Source: JBMNOZ01 sp050943335
GTDB lineage: Bacteria > Bacillota > Desulfitobacteriia > Desulfitobacteriales > Syntrophobotulaceae
Direction: 5' to 3'
Length of the DNA: 64,000 nt
Assembly (NCBI GenBank): GCA_050943335.1
Contig: JBMNOZ010000012.1
Span: forward strand, 1-64,000
The notes under the pieces were generated by a model, which saw only the letters and a list, made by a program, of their open reading frames with translations, ran no database searches and was not told where the DNA came from. Both the position numbers and the translations under genes were made by a program. Position 1 is the stretch's first letter, and each line of letters begins with the position of its first letter. This document shows, piece by piece, positions 9,447 through 18,140 of the stretch.

Positions 9447-10465
9447 AAGAATTATGCCTCTTAAACGGAGTGGCCGGAAACGAAAAAGTGGTTCGGGATT
9501 ATATCCTTGAACGTTTAAAAGATAAAATTGATGATTACAAAATTGATAAAATCGGTAATTTGATTGTCTCAAAAAAGGGAATGCGGAGTAACTCTCCAAC
9601 AGTCCTTCTCTGTGCCCATATGGATGAGGTAGGACTTTTTATCACTGATATCACCAGTGATGGATATCTTAAATTTCAAACAGTAGGGGGAATTGAACCT
9701 GAAATTCTTATCTCCAAGACAGTTCTTTGTGGCCCGAATGAGGTTCCTGGAGTTATCGGTTCCAAAGCTATTCATCTGCAAAAACCTAAAGAACGAAAAA
9801 AAACAATTGATTTAGAAGATTTATTCATAGATATTGGCGCCGAATCACAAGCTGAAGCTGAAGAGGTAGTCTCTCTGGGAGACTATGTGGCCTTTATTGC
9901 TGGTTTTGAAGCATTCGGTTCCGATCTTCTCCAAGCCAAAGCTTTTGATGACCGAGCAGGTTGCGCCATAATTATGGAGACTTTAGCCAATCGCTACAGT
10001 TGTGATCTTCTAGGAGCTTTTACTGTTCAAGAGGAAGTCGGTTTAAGGGGCTCTAAAGTTGTCAGCAATTACATTACCGCCGATTTAGCAATTATAATTG
10101 AAGCGACTAGGGCTAAAGATTTCATATCTTCTACACCAGAAGACTGGCTTGTAGAGCTCGAGAAAGGGCCGGCCTGTTCTTTAATGGACGCTAGAACAAT
10201 CTATAGTCCGGAATTAATCTCTAAAGTAATGAAAATTTGTCAAAAATATGATCTACCTTTGCAATACCGGCGCGGAACTGCCGCTGCCAATGATGCTGGC
10301 AACCTACATTTAAGTGGAAAAGGAATCCCTGTTATCAGCTTAAGCCTCCCATGTCGAAATATTCATACCATGAATTCTCTGATCTCGAACCAGGATTATG
10401 AAAATTGCCGGAAAATTGTCCACCGTATTTTGGAAAATATCGAGTTTTTCTGTTCCCAGACTTAA
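9437..10465 (+). CDS. M42 family metallopeptidase, copy 2 (divergent)
   Basis: The second of three tandem M42 paralogues has 342 residues and a good GGAGG before an ATG that overlaps the previous stop. It retains CAHMDEVG, FDDRAG, TVQEEVGLRG and NIHT. Two family positions differ from its neighbours. The metal-ligand region usually written VD(V/M)T reads IIEATRA, with Glu in place of Asp. The usual GGTD(A/S) loop reads GTAAANDAG. The fold is clearly M42, but metal affinity or substrate choice may differ from the other two copies. It might form mixed oligomers with them; that is speculation. Confidence 0.88.
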   Translation: MLLKELCLLNGVAGNEKVVRDYILERLKDKIDDYKIDKIGNLIVSKKGMRSNSPTVLLCAHMDEVGLFITDITSDGYLKFQTVGGIEPEILISKTVLCGPNEVPGVIGSKAIHLQKPKERKKTIDLEDLFIDIGAESQAEAEEVVSLGDYVAFIAGFEAFGSDLLQAKAFDDRAGCAIIMETLANRYSCDLLGAFTVQEEVGLRGSKVVSNYITADLAIIIEATRAKDFISSTPEDWLVELEKGPACSLMDARTIYSPELISKVMKICQKYDLPLQYRRGTAAANDAGNLHLSGKGIPVISLSLPCRNIHTMNSLISNQDYENCRKIVHRILENIEFFCSQT

Positions 10466-10481
10466 TTCTTGGAGGTTGAAA

Positions 10482-11495
10482 ATGGTAAATAAGGAATTAA
10501 ATTTGGAATTACTAAAAGGTTTAACCCAAGCCTACGGTCCATCCGGAAACGAAAAACAGGTTGCCAAGTTTATTGAAAACTATATTCAAGACCAGATTAA
10601 AACTATCGATACCCTAGAAACCGACACCCTTGGAAACCTAATCGTTAGAAAGAAAGGCCCCGGTAAAAAAATTATGGTCGCTGCTCATATGGATGAAATA
10701 GGCCTTATAGCTACCTATCTCGATTCCAAAGGCTATATATATTTTTCACCTGTCGGCGGCCTTAAACCAGCTAATTTGCTGGCCCAACGGGTTATGTTTG
10801 GCAACGGCTCCGTTGGAGTGATTGCTAAAGAGCGAAAAGAAAGCGGGGATAAGTCGCCGGCTAAATATTTCATTGACTTGGGAGTAACCGGGGAGCAAGA
10901 AGCCAGAAAATATATCACCGAGGGAGACATGGCCGTGCTCACCGGCCAGTTTGTAGAAACCGATAATCATGTAATCTCCAAGGCCTTGGATAACCGTTTA
11001 GGCTGTTTTATCACTCTAGAAGCTCTGAAAAATTATAACTCGGAACATGATCTATATGTTGTCTTCACGGCCCAGGAAGAAGTGGGGACCCGAGGGGCAA
11101 AAACTGCTGCCTATGCTCTGGAACCTGATTTAGCGATCGTCGTCGATATGACTTTCAGCTATGATACCCCAAAAGAAAAGCATCGCACTTCATTAGATAA
11201 AGGCGTAGCCATCAAAATTATGGACCGTTCCATTCTTGTCACTCCTAAAATCAAAAATTGGATGTTGGATGTGGCTACAGAAAACAATATCCCTTACCAA
11301 ACCGAGATTATTACTGCTGGAGGGACTGATTCAGGGCCGATTCATTTGTCTCAAGAAGGAATTCCTACCGGTGGGTTGGCCGTGCCAGTCAGATATTTGC
11401 ATACCGGCAGTGAAATTGCTTCCAAATCAGACATAAAAGCAGCTTGTCGCTTATTAACAGCACTGTTAGAGCAACCGTTGCTTATTTCTAAATAG
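10482..11495 (+). CDS. M42 family metallopeptidase, copy 3
   Basis: The frame is open back to 10398, inside the previous gene. GGAGG at 10471-10475 points to the ATG at 10482, giving 337 residues beginning MVNKELN. All M42 ligands are present: AAHMDEIG, LDNRLG, TAQEEVGTRG, VVDMTFS, GGTDSG and YLHTGSE. It looks like a canonical cytoplasmic aminopeptidase of the series. It follows copy 2 by 16 bases and precedes larB by 27, so the three peptidases and larB are probably one operon. Confidence 0.92.
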   Translation: MVNKELNLELLKGLTQAYGPSGNEKQVAKFIENYIQDQIKTIDTLETDTLGNLIVRKKGPGKKIMVAAHMDEIGLIATYLDSKGYIYFSPVGGLKPANLLAQRVMFGNGSVGVIAKERKESGDKSPAKYFIDLGVTGEQEARKYITEGDMAVLTGQFVETDNHVISKALDNRLGCFITLEALKNYNSEHDLYVVFTAQEEVGTRGAKTAAYALEPDLAIVVDMTFSYDTPKEKHRTSLDKGVAIKIMDRSILVTPKIKNWMLDVATENNIPYQTEIITAGGTDSGPIHLSQEGIPTGGLAVPVRYLHTGSEIASKSDIKAACRLLTALLEQPLLISK

Positions 11496-11522
11496 AATCC
11501 TGCAAACATGGGGTTGTAGAGA

Positions 11523-12275
11523 ATGAATAATAACAATAAAAGATTAGAAAACATTCTGACCGGTATCCGTGAGCAAACCATTGATATTGAAACCGGTCTA
11601 AAACAAATTGAAAAAGCGTACTATCAAGACCTGGAATTCGCGGTCTTAGATACCCATAGGGAGAAGCGGAAGGGTTTTCCGGAAGTTATCTTTTGTCAAG
11701 GAAAATCAACTTCCCAAATTATTGCCATTGCGAAACAACTTTATGAGCATTCAGAGATGAATATTTTAGCTACCCGGGCGGAACAAGAAACCTTCAAAGC
11801 CTTGGTAAAAGAAATTCCGAATGCCTCCTACAATGAAATAGCACGGACCATTGTTATTCAAAAAGGAGAACAGCCCCGGCGGGGAAATATATTAGTGGTT
11901 TCCGCAGGTACAGCCGATTTGCCTGTCGCTGAAGAAGCTGCTGTGACAGCGGAGATAATGGGTAATAAAGTAGAGCGGATGTATGATACCGGTGTTGCCG
12001 GTCTTCACCGTCTTCTCGGGCAAACAGATCGGCTTTTAGAGGCTAGGGTTATAGTGGTGGTGGCCGGCATGGACGGCGCTTTGCCGAGTGTAGTAGGGGG
12101 CTTGGTAGCTAAACCGGTAATTGCGGTTCCGACCAGTATCGGATACGGGGCAAGCTTTGGAGGCCTTGCGGCTTTGCTAACTATGCTTAATAGTTGTTCA
12201 GCTGGAATAGGAGTCGTAAATATCGATAATGGTTTTGGAGCCGGCTACCTAGCGTCTTTAATAAACCAAGCCTAA
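11523..12275 (+). CDS. larB: Nickel pincer cofactor biosynthesis protein LarB
   Basis: This 250-residue protein is related in its C-terminal half to AIR carboxylase (PurE). The visible segments match LarB: HREKRKGFPEVIFCQGK, VVSAGTADLPVAEEAA, DTGVAGLHRL, VVAGMDGALPSVVGGL and VPTSIGYGASFGG. LarB carboxylates and hydrolyses nicotinic acid adenine dinucleotide at the first step of the pincer cofactor used by lactate racemase-type enzymes. The partner genes larC and larE and any LarA-type enzyme are not in this window. The ribosome site is weak, consistent with coupling to the upstream M42 gene. Confidence 0.9.
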   Translation: MNNNNKRLENILTGIREQTIDIETGLKQIEKAYYQDLEFAVLDTHREKRKGFPEVIFCQGKSTSQIIAIAKQLYEHSEMNILATRAEQETFKALVKEIPNASYNEIARTIVIQKGEQPRRGNILVVSAGTADLPVAEEAAVTAEIMGNKVERMYDTGVAGLHRLLGQTDRLLEARVIVVVAGMDGALPSVVGGLVAKPVIAVPTSIGYGASFGGLAALLTMLNSCSAGIGVVNIDNGFGAGYLASLINQA

Positions 12276-12388
12276 AAGATTTTCAGATCCAAGATAAAAA
12301 TTTATTCCTGCCTATTTTGCAAGTTTTATTTTGATTTGGGGGATTCTAAAACAGACTAAATTACACAGATCTCATAGGAGGATTTATT

Positions 12389-13399
12389 ATGACTGTCAAA
12401 GTAGGCATCAATGGTTTCGGCAGAATAGGACGATTATGTTTGAAAGCTTTATTAGAATCTCCCGCCCAATTAGAAGTTGTGGCTATTAACGATTTGGGGA
12501 AACCGGATCTACTTGGGCATTTATTAAAATATGACTCTAACCACGGTATCCTGGCTAACAATGTTGTTGTTAAAAATGATATTTTAAACGTGGACAATTA
12601 TTCTATAAAACTATTATCGGAAAAGGATCCGACAGCTTTGCCTTGGCAAGACTTACAGGTCGATGTTGTAATTGAGGCCACCGGCAAATTTGTAACTAGA
12701 GAAGGAGCTTCTAAACATCTTCAAGCCGGAGCGAAGAAAGTTATTATCACTGCTCCCGCTAAAGACGAAGATATTACTATTGTTATGGGAGTCAATGATC
12801 AGAACTACGATCTCCGGCTCCACAACATTATTTCCAATGCCTCCTGTACTACAAATTGCTTAGCGCCTATTGCTAAGGTGATTTTGAAGGAGTTTGGAAT
12901 TGAACGGGGCATGATGACTACCATTCATTCCGTTACCAATGATCAAAGAATTTTAGATTTAGAACATAAGGATTGGCGACGGGCTCGGAATGCTTTTCAA
13001 TCCATAATCCCGACGACCACCGGAGCGGCAAAAGCGGTTTCCCTTGTCTTGCCTGAATTAGAAGGAAAGCTGCACGGTCTGGCGGTAAGAGTCCCTACTC
13101 CCAATGTTTCTCTGGTAGATTTAGTAGTTGAAGTTCAAAAACCAACGGATCGGGATGAGGTTAATTTAAAACTCAAAGAAGCTTCTGAAACTTATTTGAA
13201 AGGGATTATGGATTATTGTGAACTTCCCTTGGTTTCTATAGATTTCAAAAGTAATAGCAAAAGTTCTATTATCGATAGCTTATCTACAATGACAGCCGGG
13301 GATAAAATGGTTAAAATCCTTTCCTGGTATGATAATGAATGGGGCTATTCCGTGAGAGTAATAGATTTGATAAAAATGATTGCTTCTCGCGGGCTCTAA
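12389..13399 (+). CDS. gap: Glyceraldehyde-3-phosphate dehydrogenase, type I
   Basis: 336 residues with AGGAGG before the ATG. The Rossmann motif GINGFGRIGR opens the protein and the catalytic ASCTTNC (C153) lies mid-chain. The closing WYDNEWGYS is intact. The early INDL resembles NAD-dependent glycolytic GapA, and an acidic residue there normally disfavours NADP. That cofactor call is inference. The enzyme oxidises glyceraldehyde 3-phosphate to 1,3-bisphosphoglycerate in the cytoplasm. It is followed directly by pyk; pgk and tpi are not in this window. Confidence 0.96.
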   Translation: MTVKVGINGFGRIGRLCLKALLESPAQLEVVAINDLGKPDLLGHLLKYDSNHGILANNVVVKNDILNVDNYSIKLLSEKDPTALPWQDLQVDVVIEATGKFVTREGASKHLQAGAKKVIITAPAKDEDITIVMGVNDQNYDLRLHNIISNASCTTNCLAPIAKVILKEFGIERGMMTTIHSVTNDQRILDLEHKDWRRARNAFQSIIPTTTGAAKAVSLVLPELEGKLHGLAVRVPTPNVSLVDLVVEVQKPTDRDEVNLKLKEASETYLKGIMDYCELPLVSIDFKSNSKSSIIDSLSTMTAGDKMVKILSWYDNEWGYSVRVIDLIKMIASRGL

Positions 13400-13433
13400 A
13401 ATTATAGATTAAAAACATGAGGAGGTGTTTTTG

Positions 13434-15158
13434 TTGAGAAAAACTAAGATTATCTGTACTATCGGGCCCGCCAGTGAATCTCCAGAAACAATTGAAAAGC
13501 TTTTACGGGCGGGCATGAACGTGGCCAGACTTAATTTTTCCCATGGATCCCATGAGGAACATTATAAAAGAATTAAAACTTTACGGGAGGTTTCAACTCG
13601 ACTAGGAGTTAATTTAGGAATTCTATTAGACACTAAAGGTCCGGAGATCCGTACCGGTTTAGTGCCGGAGGAGGGAATAACCCTGGAAAACGGTCAAGAA
13701 TTCATTCTTGATTCTGACCAGACCCTCGGTTCATCAGAACGAGTATCTATTACCTATCCCAACCTTTGGCAAGAGGTTAAAGCGGGGACCAAAATCCTGA
13801 TCGATGATGGTCTTTTAAGCTTAGAGGTTATTTCTACAGGGGAAGGTCGAATTCGAACCAAGGTTCTAAACGGCGGCGTTTTGAAATCAAACAAAGGTAT
13901 TAATATCCCTGGTCAGCCTACAAATCTTCCGGCTCTGACCCCTAAAGATATTGATGATATATTGTTTGGCCTTAAAAACGGTATTGATTTTATAGCCGCT
14001 TCCTTCACCCGCAAGGCTGCTGATATCCTTGAGGTACGTAAATTACTGGAGAGTGTTGAAGCCGAAGTTGGGATTATTGCCAAAATTGAAAACAATGAAG
14101 GACTAGCTAATTTGGACTCTATTCTCGAGGTTGTGGAAGGAGTTATGATCGCTAGGGGTGATTTAGGGGTAGAAGTTCCGGTCGAGGACGTTCCTCTCCA
14201 CCAAAAGGAGATTATTGCCAAGTGTAACCGCCTAGGAAAAATAGTGATTGTCGCTACCCAAATGCTCGACTCCATGATCCGTCAACCCTTACCTACGCGG
14301 GCGGAAGCCAGTGATGTAGCTAATGCCATTTTGGACGGTACTGATGCTATCATGCTCTCGGGAGAGACAGCAGCAGGGAGTTTCCCTGTTGAAGCGGTAG
14401 AAACCATGGACAAAATCGCCCGTAAAGCTGAAAGCATGCTTCACAAAAAAAGCGTTGCTTCTTTTGAAAACAGTAATATTGCTGATGCTATTGGTCGGGC
14501 TTGCAATACTATTGCCGAAGACCTTAACGCCGCGGCCATTATCACCCCAACTCAATCCGGAATAACAGCGAGAATGATTTCTCGATATCGTCCCCGAGCC
14601 TTGCTTATTGCCTCTACTCCTTATGAATCCGTGGCCCGAAGCTTATCTCTAAACTGGGGAGTTCACTGCATCTTAGCTCGGGAAACAAAAGGAACGGATG
14701 AACTTCTGTCCGTAGCGGTTTCCGGAGCTTTAGATAAAAATTTTATCAAAACCGGAGATATTGTTGTCCTTACTGCCGGTGTTCCGGTGGGAAAAGTCGG
14801 CTCTACAAATTTAATCAAAGTCCAGGTTGTCGGCAATATTTTAACCAGGGGAACAGGTATTGGGAGAAAATCTTACTCCGGCACTGCCAGACATCTGAAT
14901 AGCGATGAATTTCAAAAAGGGGATATCCTTATTGCCAGCGCAACGGAAGCTGAGGATTTAGAGAAAATTGTTCAAGCGGGAGCCCTAGTCGTGGAACAAG
15001 GAGGGATAACTTCCCACGCCGCCATTGTAGCCATCGAATGCGGTCTCCCAGCTATTGTCGGCGCTACCGAAGCTATGGATAGAATTAAAGATGGCTCTTT
15101 GATTACCGTAGATTCTTCGGCTGGTACGGTTTACGAAGGAGCCGTAAGCATGGTATAA
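13434..15158 (+). CDS. pyk: Pyruvate kinase with C-terminal PEP-utiliser domain
   Basis: The frame opens at a GTG (13425) that overlaps the Shine-Dalgarno. GAGGAGG at 13419-13425 best serves the TTG at 13434, giving a protein beginning MRKTKIICTIGPAS (574 residues). Motifs include NFSHG, DTKGPEIRTG, the catalytic IIAKIENNEG, GDLGVE and ATQMLDSM. The last ~110 residues are an extra PEP-utilising-enzyme mobile domain with GGITSHAAIVA, as in Bacillus-type pyruvate kinases. It makes pyruvate and ATP at the end of glycolysis. It is co-oriented with gap, 34 bases after its stop. Confidence 0.95.
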   Translation: MRKTKIICTIGPASESPETIEKLLRAGMNVARLNFSHGSHEEHYKRIKTLREVSTRLGVNLGILLDTKGPEIRTGLVPEEGITLENGQEFILDSDQTLGSSERVSITYPNLWQEVKAGTKILIDDGLLSLEVISTGEGRIRTKVLNGGVLKSNKGINIPGQPTNLPALTPKDIDDILFGLKNGIDFIAASFTRKAADILEVRKLLESVEAEVGIIAKIENNEGLANLDSILEVVEGVMIARGDLGVEVPVEDVPLHQKEIIAKCNRLGKIVIVATQMLDSMIRQPLPTRAEASDVANAILDGTDAIMLSGETAAGSFPVEAVETMDKIARKAESMLHKKSVASFENSNIADAIGRACNTIAEDLNAAAIITPTQSGITARMISRYRPRALLIASTPYESVARSLSLNWGVHCILARETKGTDELLSVAVSGALDKNFIKTGDIVVLTAGVPVGKVGSTNLIKVQVVGNILTRGTGIGRKSYSGTARHLNSDEFQKGDILIASATEAEDLEKIVQAGALVVEQGGITSHAAIVAIECGLPAIVGATEAMDRIKDGSLITVDSSAGTVYEGAVSMV

Positions 15159-15253
15159 ATAAGACTTTTTACGATGTCCCTAGAAGGAAACAAGATTTTT
15201 TTGCAGAAAAAGATACAATTATTACTTAGGTTATAAAATTTTGGAGGAGAAGA

Positions 15254-16336
15254 ATGGAGCGGATTCAATTTTATCCGGGACAAAAACTTAATTTCACAAC
15301 TGATTCAGAATTATTCCGTGATATTTACACCACCGAAATAAAAGGGGTCTTTCCAGATCGCTTAGATTTGGCTATCACCTTACATAAAGGCTATTTACTA
15401 CTAATACCGATCGATACTCAAATCCGCTGGCTTATTCCCGGTTCCAATGAGATCTGGACCTCTCGAGTCATTGCCCGGACACCCTCCAAACGGGTTTGGA
15501 GGGTCTCTTTTCCCGTGGCTCAAAAATCAGCAAATAAATCCCGAGTAATTGCTATCGGCAGTGGAAAGGGCGGGGTGGGTAAAACCACTTTAGCTATCAA
15601 TCTAAGCTTAGCTTTAAACTCCTTAAATAAAAGAGTTGTTATCCTGGATGCCGATATTGGTATGGCTAATGTTGAACTCCTATTAAATATTAATACTTCT
15701 CTTAACTTAACCAATGTTCTAAAAGGAGAATGTTCTTTACGAGATATCCTAACGCCCGGGCCGAAGGGAATAAAACTTTTGCCCGGTTCCTCTGGAATTT
15801 CCTCTTTCACAAACTTAAATGCGGTCCAATTTAATAGAATCATCGCTGGTTTTAATAGTATTGAGGAAGACTGTGATATCTTTATAATCGATACGGGGGC
15901 GGGGATTTCCGAAATTGTCCTTAAATTTCTTGAAGCCGCCGATGATTTAATACTAGTAACTAACACTGAACCCCATGCTATGATGGACACCTATGCTTTA
16001 GCCAAGGTCTTGGCTTCCCGCAATCCGGACTTAAAGCCTTTTCTAGTTATAAACCGCTGTGAAAATCAAAAAGAAGCTTTAAAATGCAGCCAGATTTTTA
16101 ATAAGGCCGCTTCTAATTTTCTCAAAGTTCAGCCAGAATTATTAGGTTGGATCCTTGATGATAAAAGGGTTTCTAAATCCCTCAAGAGTCAAAAACCCTT
16201 GTTTATTACTGATCCTCGTTCCGATTATGCCCTCCAAGTCTTAAATATTGCCAATAAATTACTAGGTAAGAAACACCTGGAACGCCCCTCAGGAATAGTG
16301 TCTTTCCTAAATAAATTTAAGCGTAAGGCGAAGTAG
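15254..16336 (+). CDS. MinD/FlhG-type P-loop ATPase with an N-terminal YcgR-N-like domain
   Basis: 360 residues, starting at an ATG after GGAGGAG. Residues 95-340 are a MinD/ParA-family ATPase. The deviant Walker A GKGGVGKTT lies at 104-112. It is followed by ILDADIGMANVE, NINTSLNLTNVL and a Walker B-like FIIDTGAG, the pattern seen in FlhG/YlxH flagellar-number regulators. Residues 1-90 (PGQKLNF, a run of beta strands, IWTSRVIAR, WRVSFP) resemble the YcgR N-terminal (PilZN) module that normally precedes c-di-GMP-binding PilZ domains. No PilZ RxxxR motif is present. I infer a role in flagellar or polar positioning. The fusion looks unusual, and no flagellar cluster is adjacent. Confidence 0.8.
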   Translation: MERIQFYPGQKLNFTTDSELFRDIYTTEIKGVFPDRLDLAITLHKGYLLLIPIDTQIRWLIPGSNEIWTSRVIARTPSKRVWRVSFPVAQKSANKSRVIAIGSGKGGVGKTTLAINLSLALNSLNKRVVILDADIGMANVELLLNINTSLNLTNVLKGECSLRDILTPGPKGIKLLPGSSGISSFTNLNAVQFNRIIAGFNSIEEDCDIFIIDTGAGISEIVLKFLEAADDLILVTNTEPHAMMDTYALAKVLASRNPDLKPFLVINRCENQKEALKCSQIFNKAASNFLKVQPELLGWILDDKRVSKSLKSQKPLFITDPRSDYALQVLNIANKLLGKKHLERPSGIVSFLNKFKRKAK

Positions 16337-16401
16337 ACTTTGAGAAAAAAAACACTTAAGTAAATTATAATTTTTTTATATCATTATCCTTTAGACAGTG
16401 A

Positions 16402-16407
16402 TATAAT
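16402..16407 (+). promoter_or_regulatory. Candidate -10 for the M23 gene
   Basis: A perfect TATAAT lies between the ATPase gene and the M23 gene, about 30 bases before the proposed start. The -35 region at a 17-base spacing is poor, so the call rests on the -10 alone. Confidence 0.4.
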
Positions 16408-16437
16408 GAAAAACAAAAATGAAAGGAGGGGAGAATA

Positions 16438-17997
16438 ATTCTTAATAAGGACGAGAATATAAATTTTAGCGAAAGAATCAAAAAGACATTTTGTGCTTTT
16501 ACAAAGCAAATTAAAATGTTTAAACAAGTGTTCATTAAACATATTCAACTCCTTAAATCAAAGAAACTGTTTACTAAAGGTACTTATAAAAAACAAGACC
16601 AGGCAGGTTTCTTTGCCGACCTTGTGAACTTTTTAAAGCACATATCTTGGAAATCCCCCAAAGCCATCGCCTTTTCAATTGCGGCTTTGGTAGTTTTATG
16701 TGGAGGGATATTCTATTTAAGTGCTACCGTATCTGCGGTTAGCATCAGTGTTAACGGTGAAAAGATCGGTTATACTCAAAATATAAAAGAAGCCCAACAG
16801 ATCGTCCAGACTGCGCTCAGTCTTAAAGGCGGCTCCTCTGGCCAAGTAGTTCAAACTGACGATGAGATTGTTTATAAAAAAGTCAGGGTTGGAAAAAATG
16901 AATTTCAAATCCACCAGGCCACAGTGGCCCTACTGATGACGACAATCACTCCCTTTGTCGAAAGCTATGGGATTAAAATTAATGATAAGATAGTTGCTTA
17001 TCTAGCCAGTGAAGATCATGTTAATTCTGTCTTGGACAAGTTTAAAGAGTATTTCACTAAACCTTCGGCTAATAACATAGTAAGCTCCGCGGAATTTGAA
17101 GAAGACGTTTCCAAAGTTTTCGCCAAAGTTAGCCCTAAAGAAATCAAAACCGTAGATGAAGCTTTAGAATTACTAATAAAAGGCGATATCCAAGAAAGAA
17201 ACTACACTATTCAACAAGACGATTCTTTATGGCTTATAGCTCGTAAAAACAACATGCTCGTCGATGAAATTTTAGCGGCTAATCCTGGCTATACTGAAGA
17301 CTCCATTCTTCAACCTGGTGATGTTATTAAACTTACTAAAATAGAACCCTATCTGACCGTACTCAGCAAAGGTACGAGGACAGTTGAGGAAGTTATTCCC
17401 TTTGATGTGGAAACAATAATTAGCACTAAGGTTGCTTCCGGTAAGACCGTGGTTCAACAAGCCGGTAAAGACGGAAAAAAAGCCGTTACTTACAGTTACA
17501 CAGCGAAAAATGGAAAAGTTATTGAAAAAAAGGTCTTACAGGAAGAAGTGATCTCTAAACCTGTAAAGCAAGTTGTAGCCAAAGGTCAAGTCCAAAGACC
17601 TGTTTATGTCGCTTCCCGTGGATCCGGCAGTATACACGGCTTAAAATGGCCTCTTAGCGGACGAATTACTTCCTATTACGGGTATCGCTCCGGGGGATTT
17701 CATACCGGAATAGATATTGATGGTTCAACAGGTCAGCCCTTTGTAGCTGCGGCTGGAGGGAAGGTAGCTTTCTCCGGCTGGTCCGGTGGTTATGGCTATT
17801 GCATTATCATCAACCACGGCAATGGAGTAGCTACCCGTTATGCCCACGCCTCTAAATTATATGTAAGCGTTGGAAATACCGTTAAACAAGGACAAACAAT
17901 AGGTCTAGTAGGATCCACAGGTCGTTCAACAGGATCCCACCTTCATTTTGAAGTGATAATCAATGGGAGTACTGTCAATCCTTTAAACTATCTTTGA
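16438..17997 (+). CDS. M23 peptidase with LysM and G5 domains
   Basis: The first ATG (16516) has no ribosome site. A strong AGGAGG at 16424-16429 is followed eight bases later by an in-frame ATT at 16438, which would add 26 residues. I propose that non-canonical start. A membrane helix lies about 55-75 residues after ATG 16516. It is followed by a LysM (YTIQQDDSLWLIARKNN ... LQPGDVIKL), a G5-type domain (GTRTVEEVIPFDVETI) and a C-terminal M23 domain with HTGIDIDG and HLHFEV as zinc ligands. It is a probable extracytoplasmic peptidoglycan endopeptidase, possibly sporulation-linked. A strong terminator follows. Confidence 0.85.
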   Translation: MLNKDENINFSERIKKTFCAFTKQIKMFKQVFIKHIQLLKSKKLFTKGTYKKQDQAGFFADLVNFLKHISWKSPKAIAFSIAALVVLCGGIFYLSATVSAVSISVNGEKIGYTQNIKEAQQIVQTALSLKGGSSGQVVQTDDEIVYKKVRVGKNEFQIHQATVALLMTTITPFVESYGIKINDKIVAYLASEDHVNSVLDKFKEYFTKPSANNIVSSAEFEEDVSKVFAKVSPKEIKTVDEALELLIKGDIQERNYTIQQDDSLWLIARKNNMLVDEILAANPGYTEDSILQPGDVIKLTKIEPYLTVLSKGTRTVEEVIPFDVETIISTKVASGKTVVQQAGKDGKKAVTYSYTAKNGKVIEKKVLQEEVISKPVKQVVAKGQVQRPVYVASRGSGSIHGLKWPLSGRITSYYGYRSGGFHTGIDIDGSTGQPFVAAAGGKVAFSGWSGGYGYCIIINHGNGVATRYAHASKLYVSVGNTVKQGQTIGLVGSTGRSTGSHLHFEVIINGSTVNPLNYL

Positions 17998-18024
17998 TTG
18001 AATAGTATACCGAAATGATTTCCC

Positions 18025-18067
18025 AAGAAGTGAAGCGAACCATTGGTTTTCTTCACTTCTTTTTTAT
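18025..18067 (+). terminator. Rho-independent terminator after the M23 gene
   Basis: AAGAAGTGAAG (18025-18035) pairs perfectly with CTTCACTTCTT (18051-18061), then a T-run follows. Confidence 0.92.
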
Positions 18068-18078
18068 TAGCGTTTAGC

Positions 18079-18107
18079 TTGACAAATAGAATTTATTTAG
18101 CAAGAAT
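18079..18107 (+). promoter_or_regulatory. Candidate promoter for degV
   Basis: A consensus TTGACA lies at 18079-18084. At 17 bases the -10 would be AAGAAT (18102-18107), a weak match. A better TATAAA at 18108 is too far. It is the only promoter-like site between the upstream terminator and degV. Confidence 0.45.
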
Positions 18108-18140
18108 TATAAATAATAAAAAAATCGTTGGGAGGAGCAT

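Noticed and set aside
13913..14275. Antisense open frame of 120 codons inside pyk
   Set aside because: It is a reverse-frame shadow of a strongly coding gene, with no ribosome site and low-complexity composition.
15520..15990. Antisense open frame of 156 codons inside the ATPase gene
   Set aside because: Shadow of the MinD-like coding frame; no start signal.
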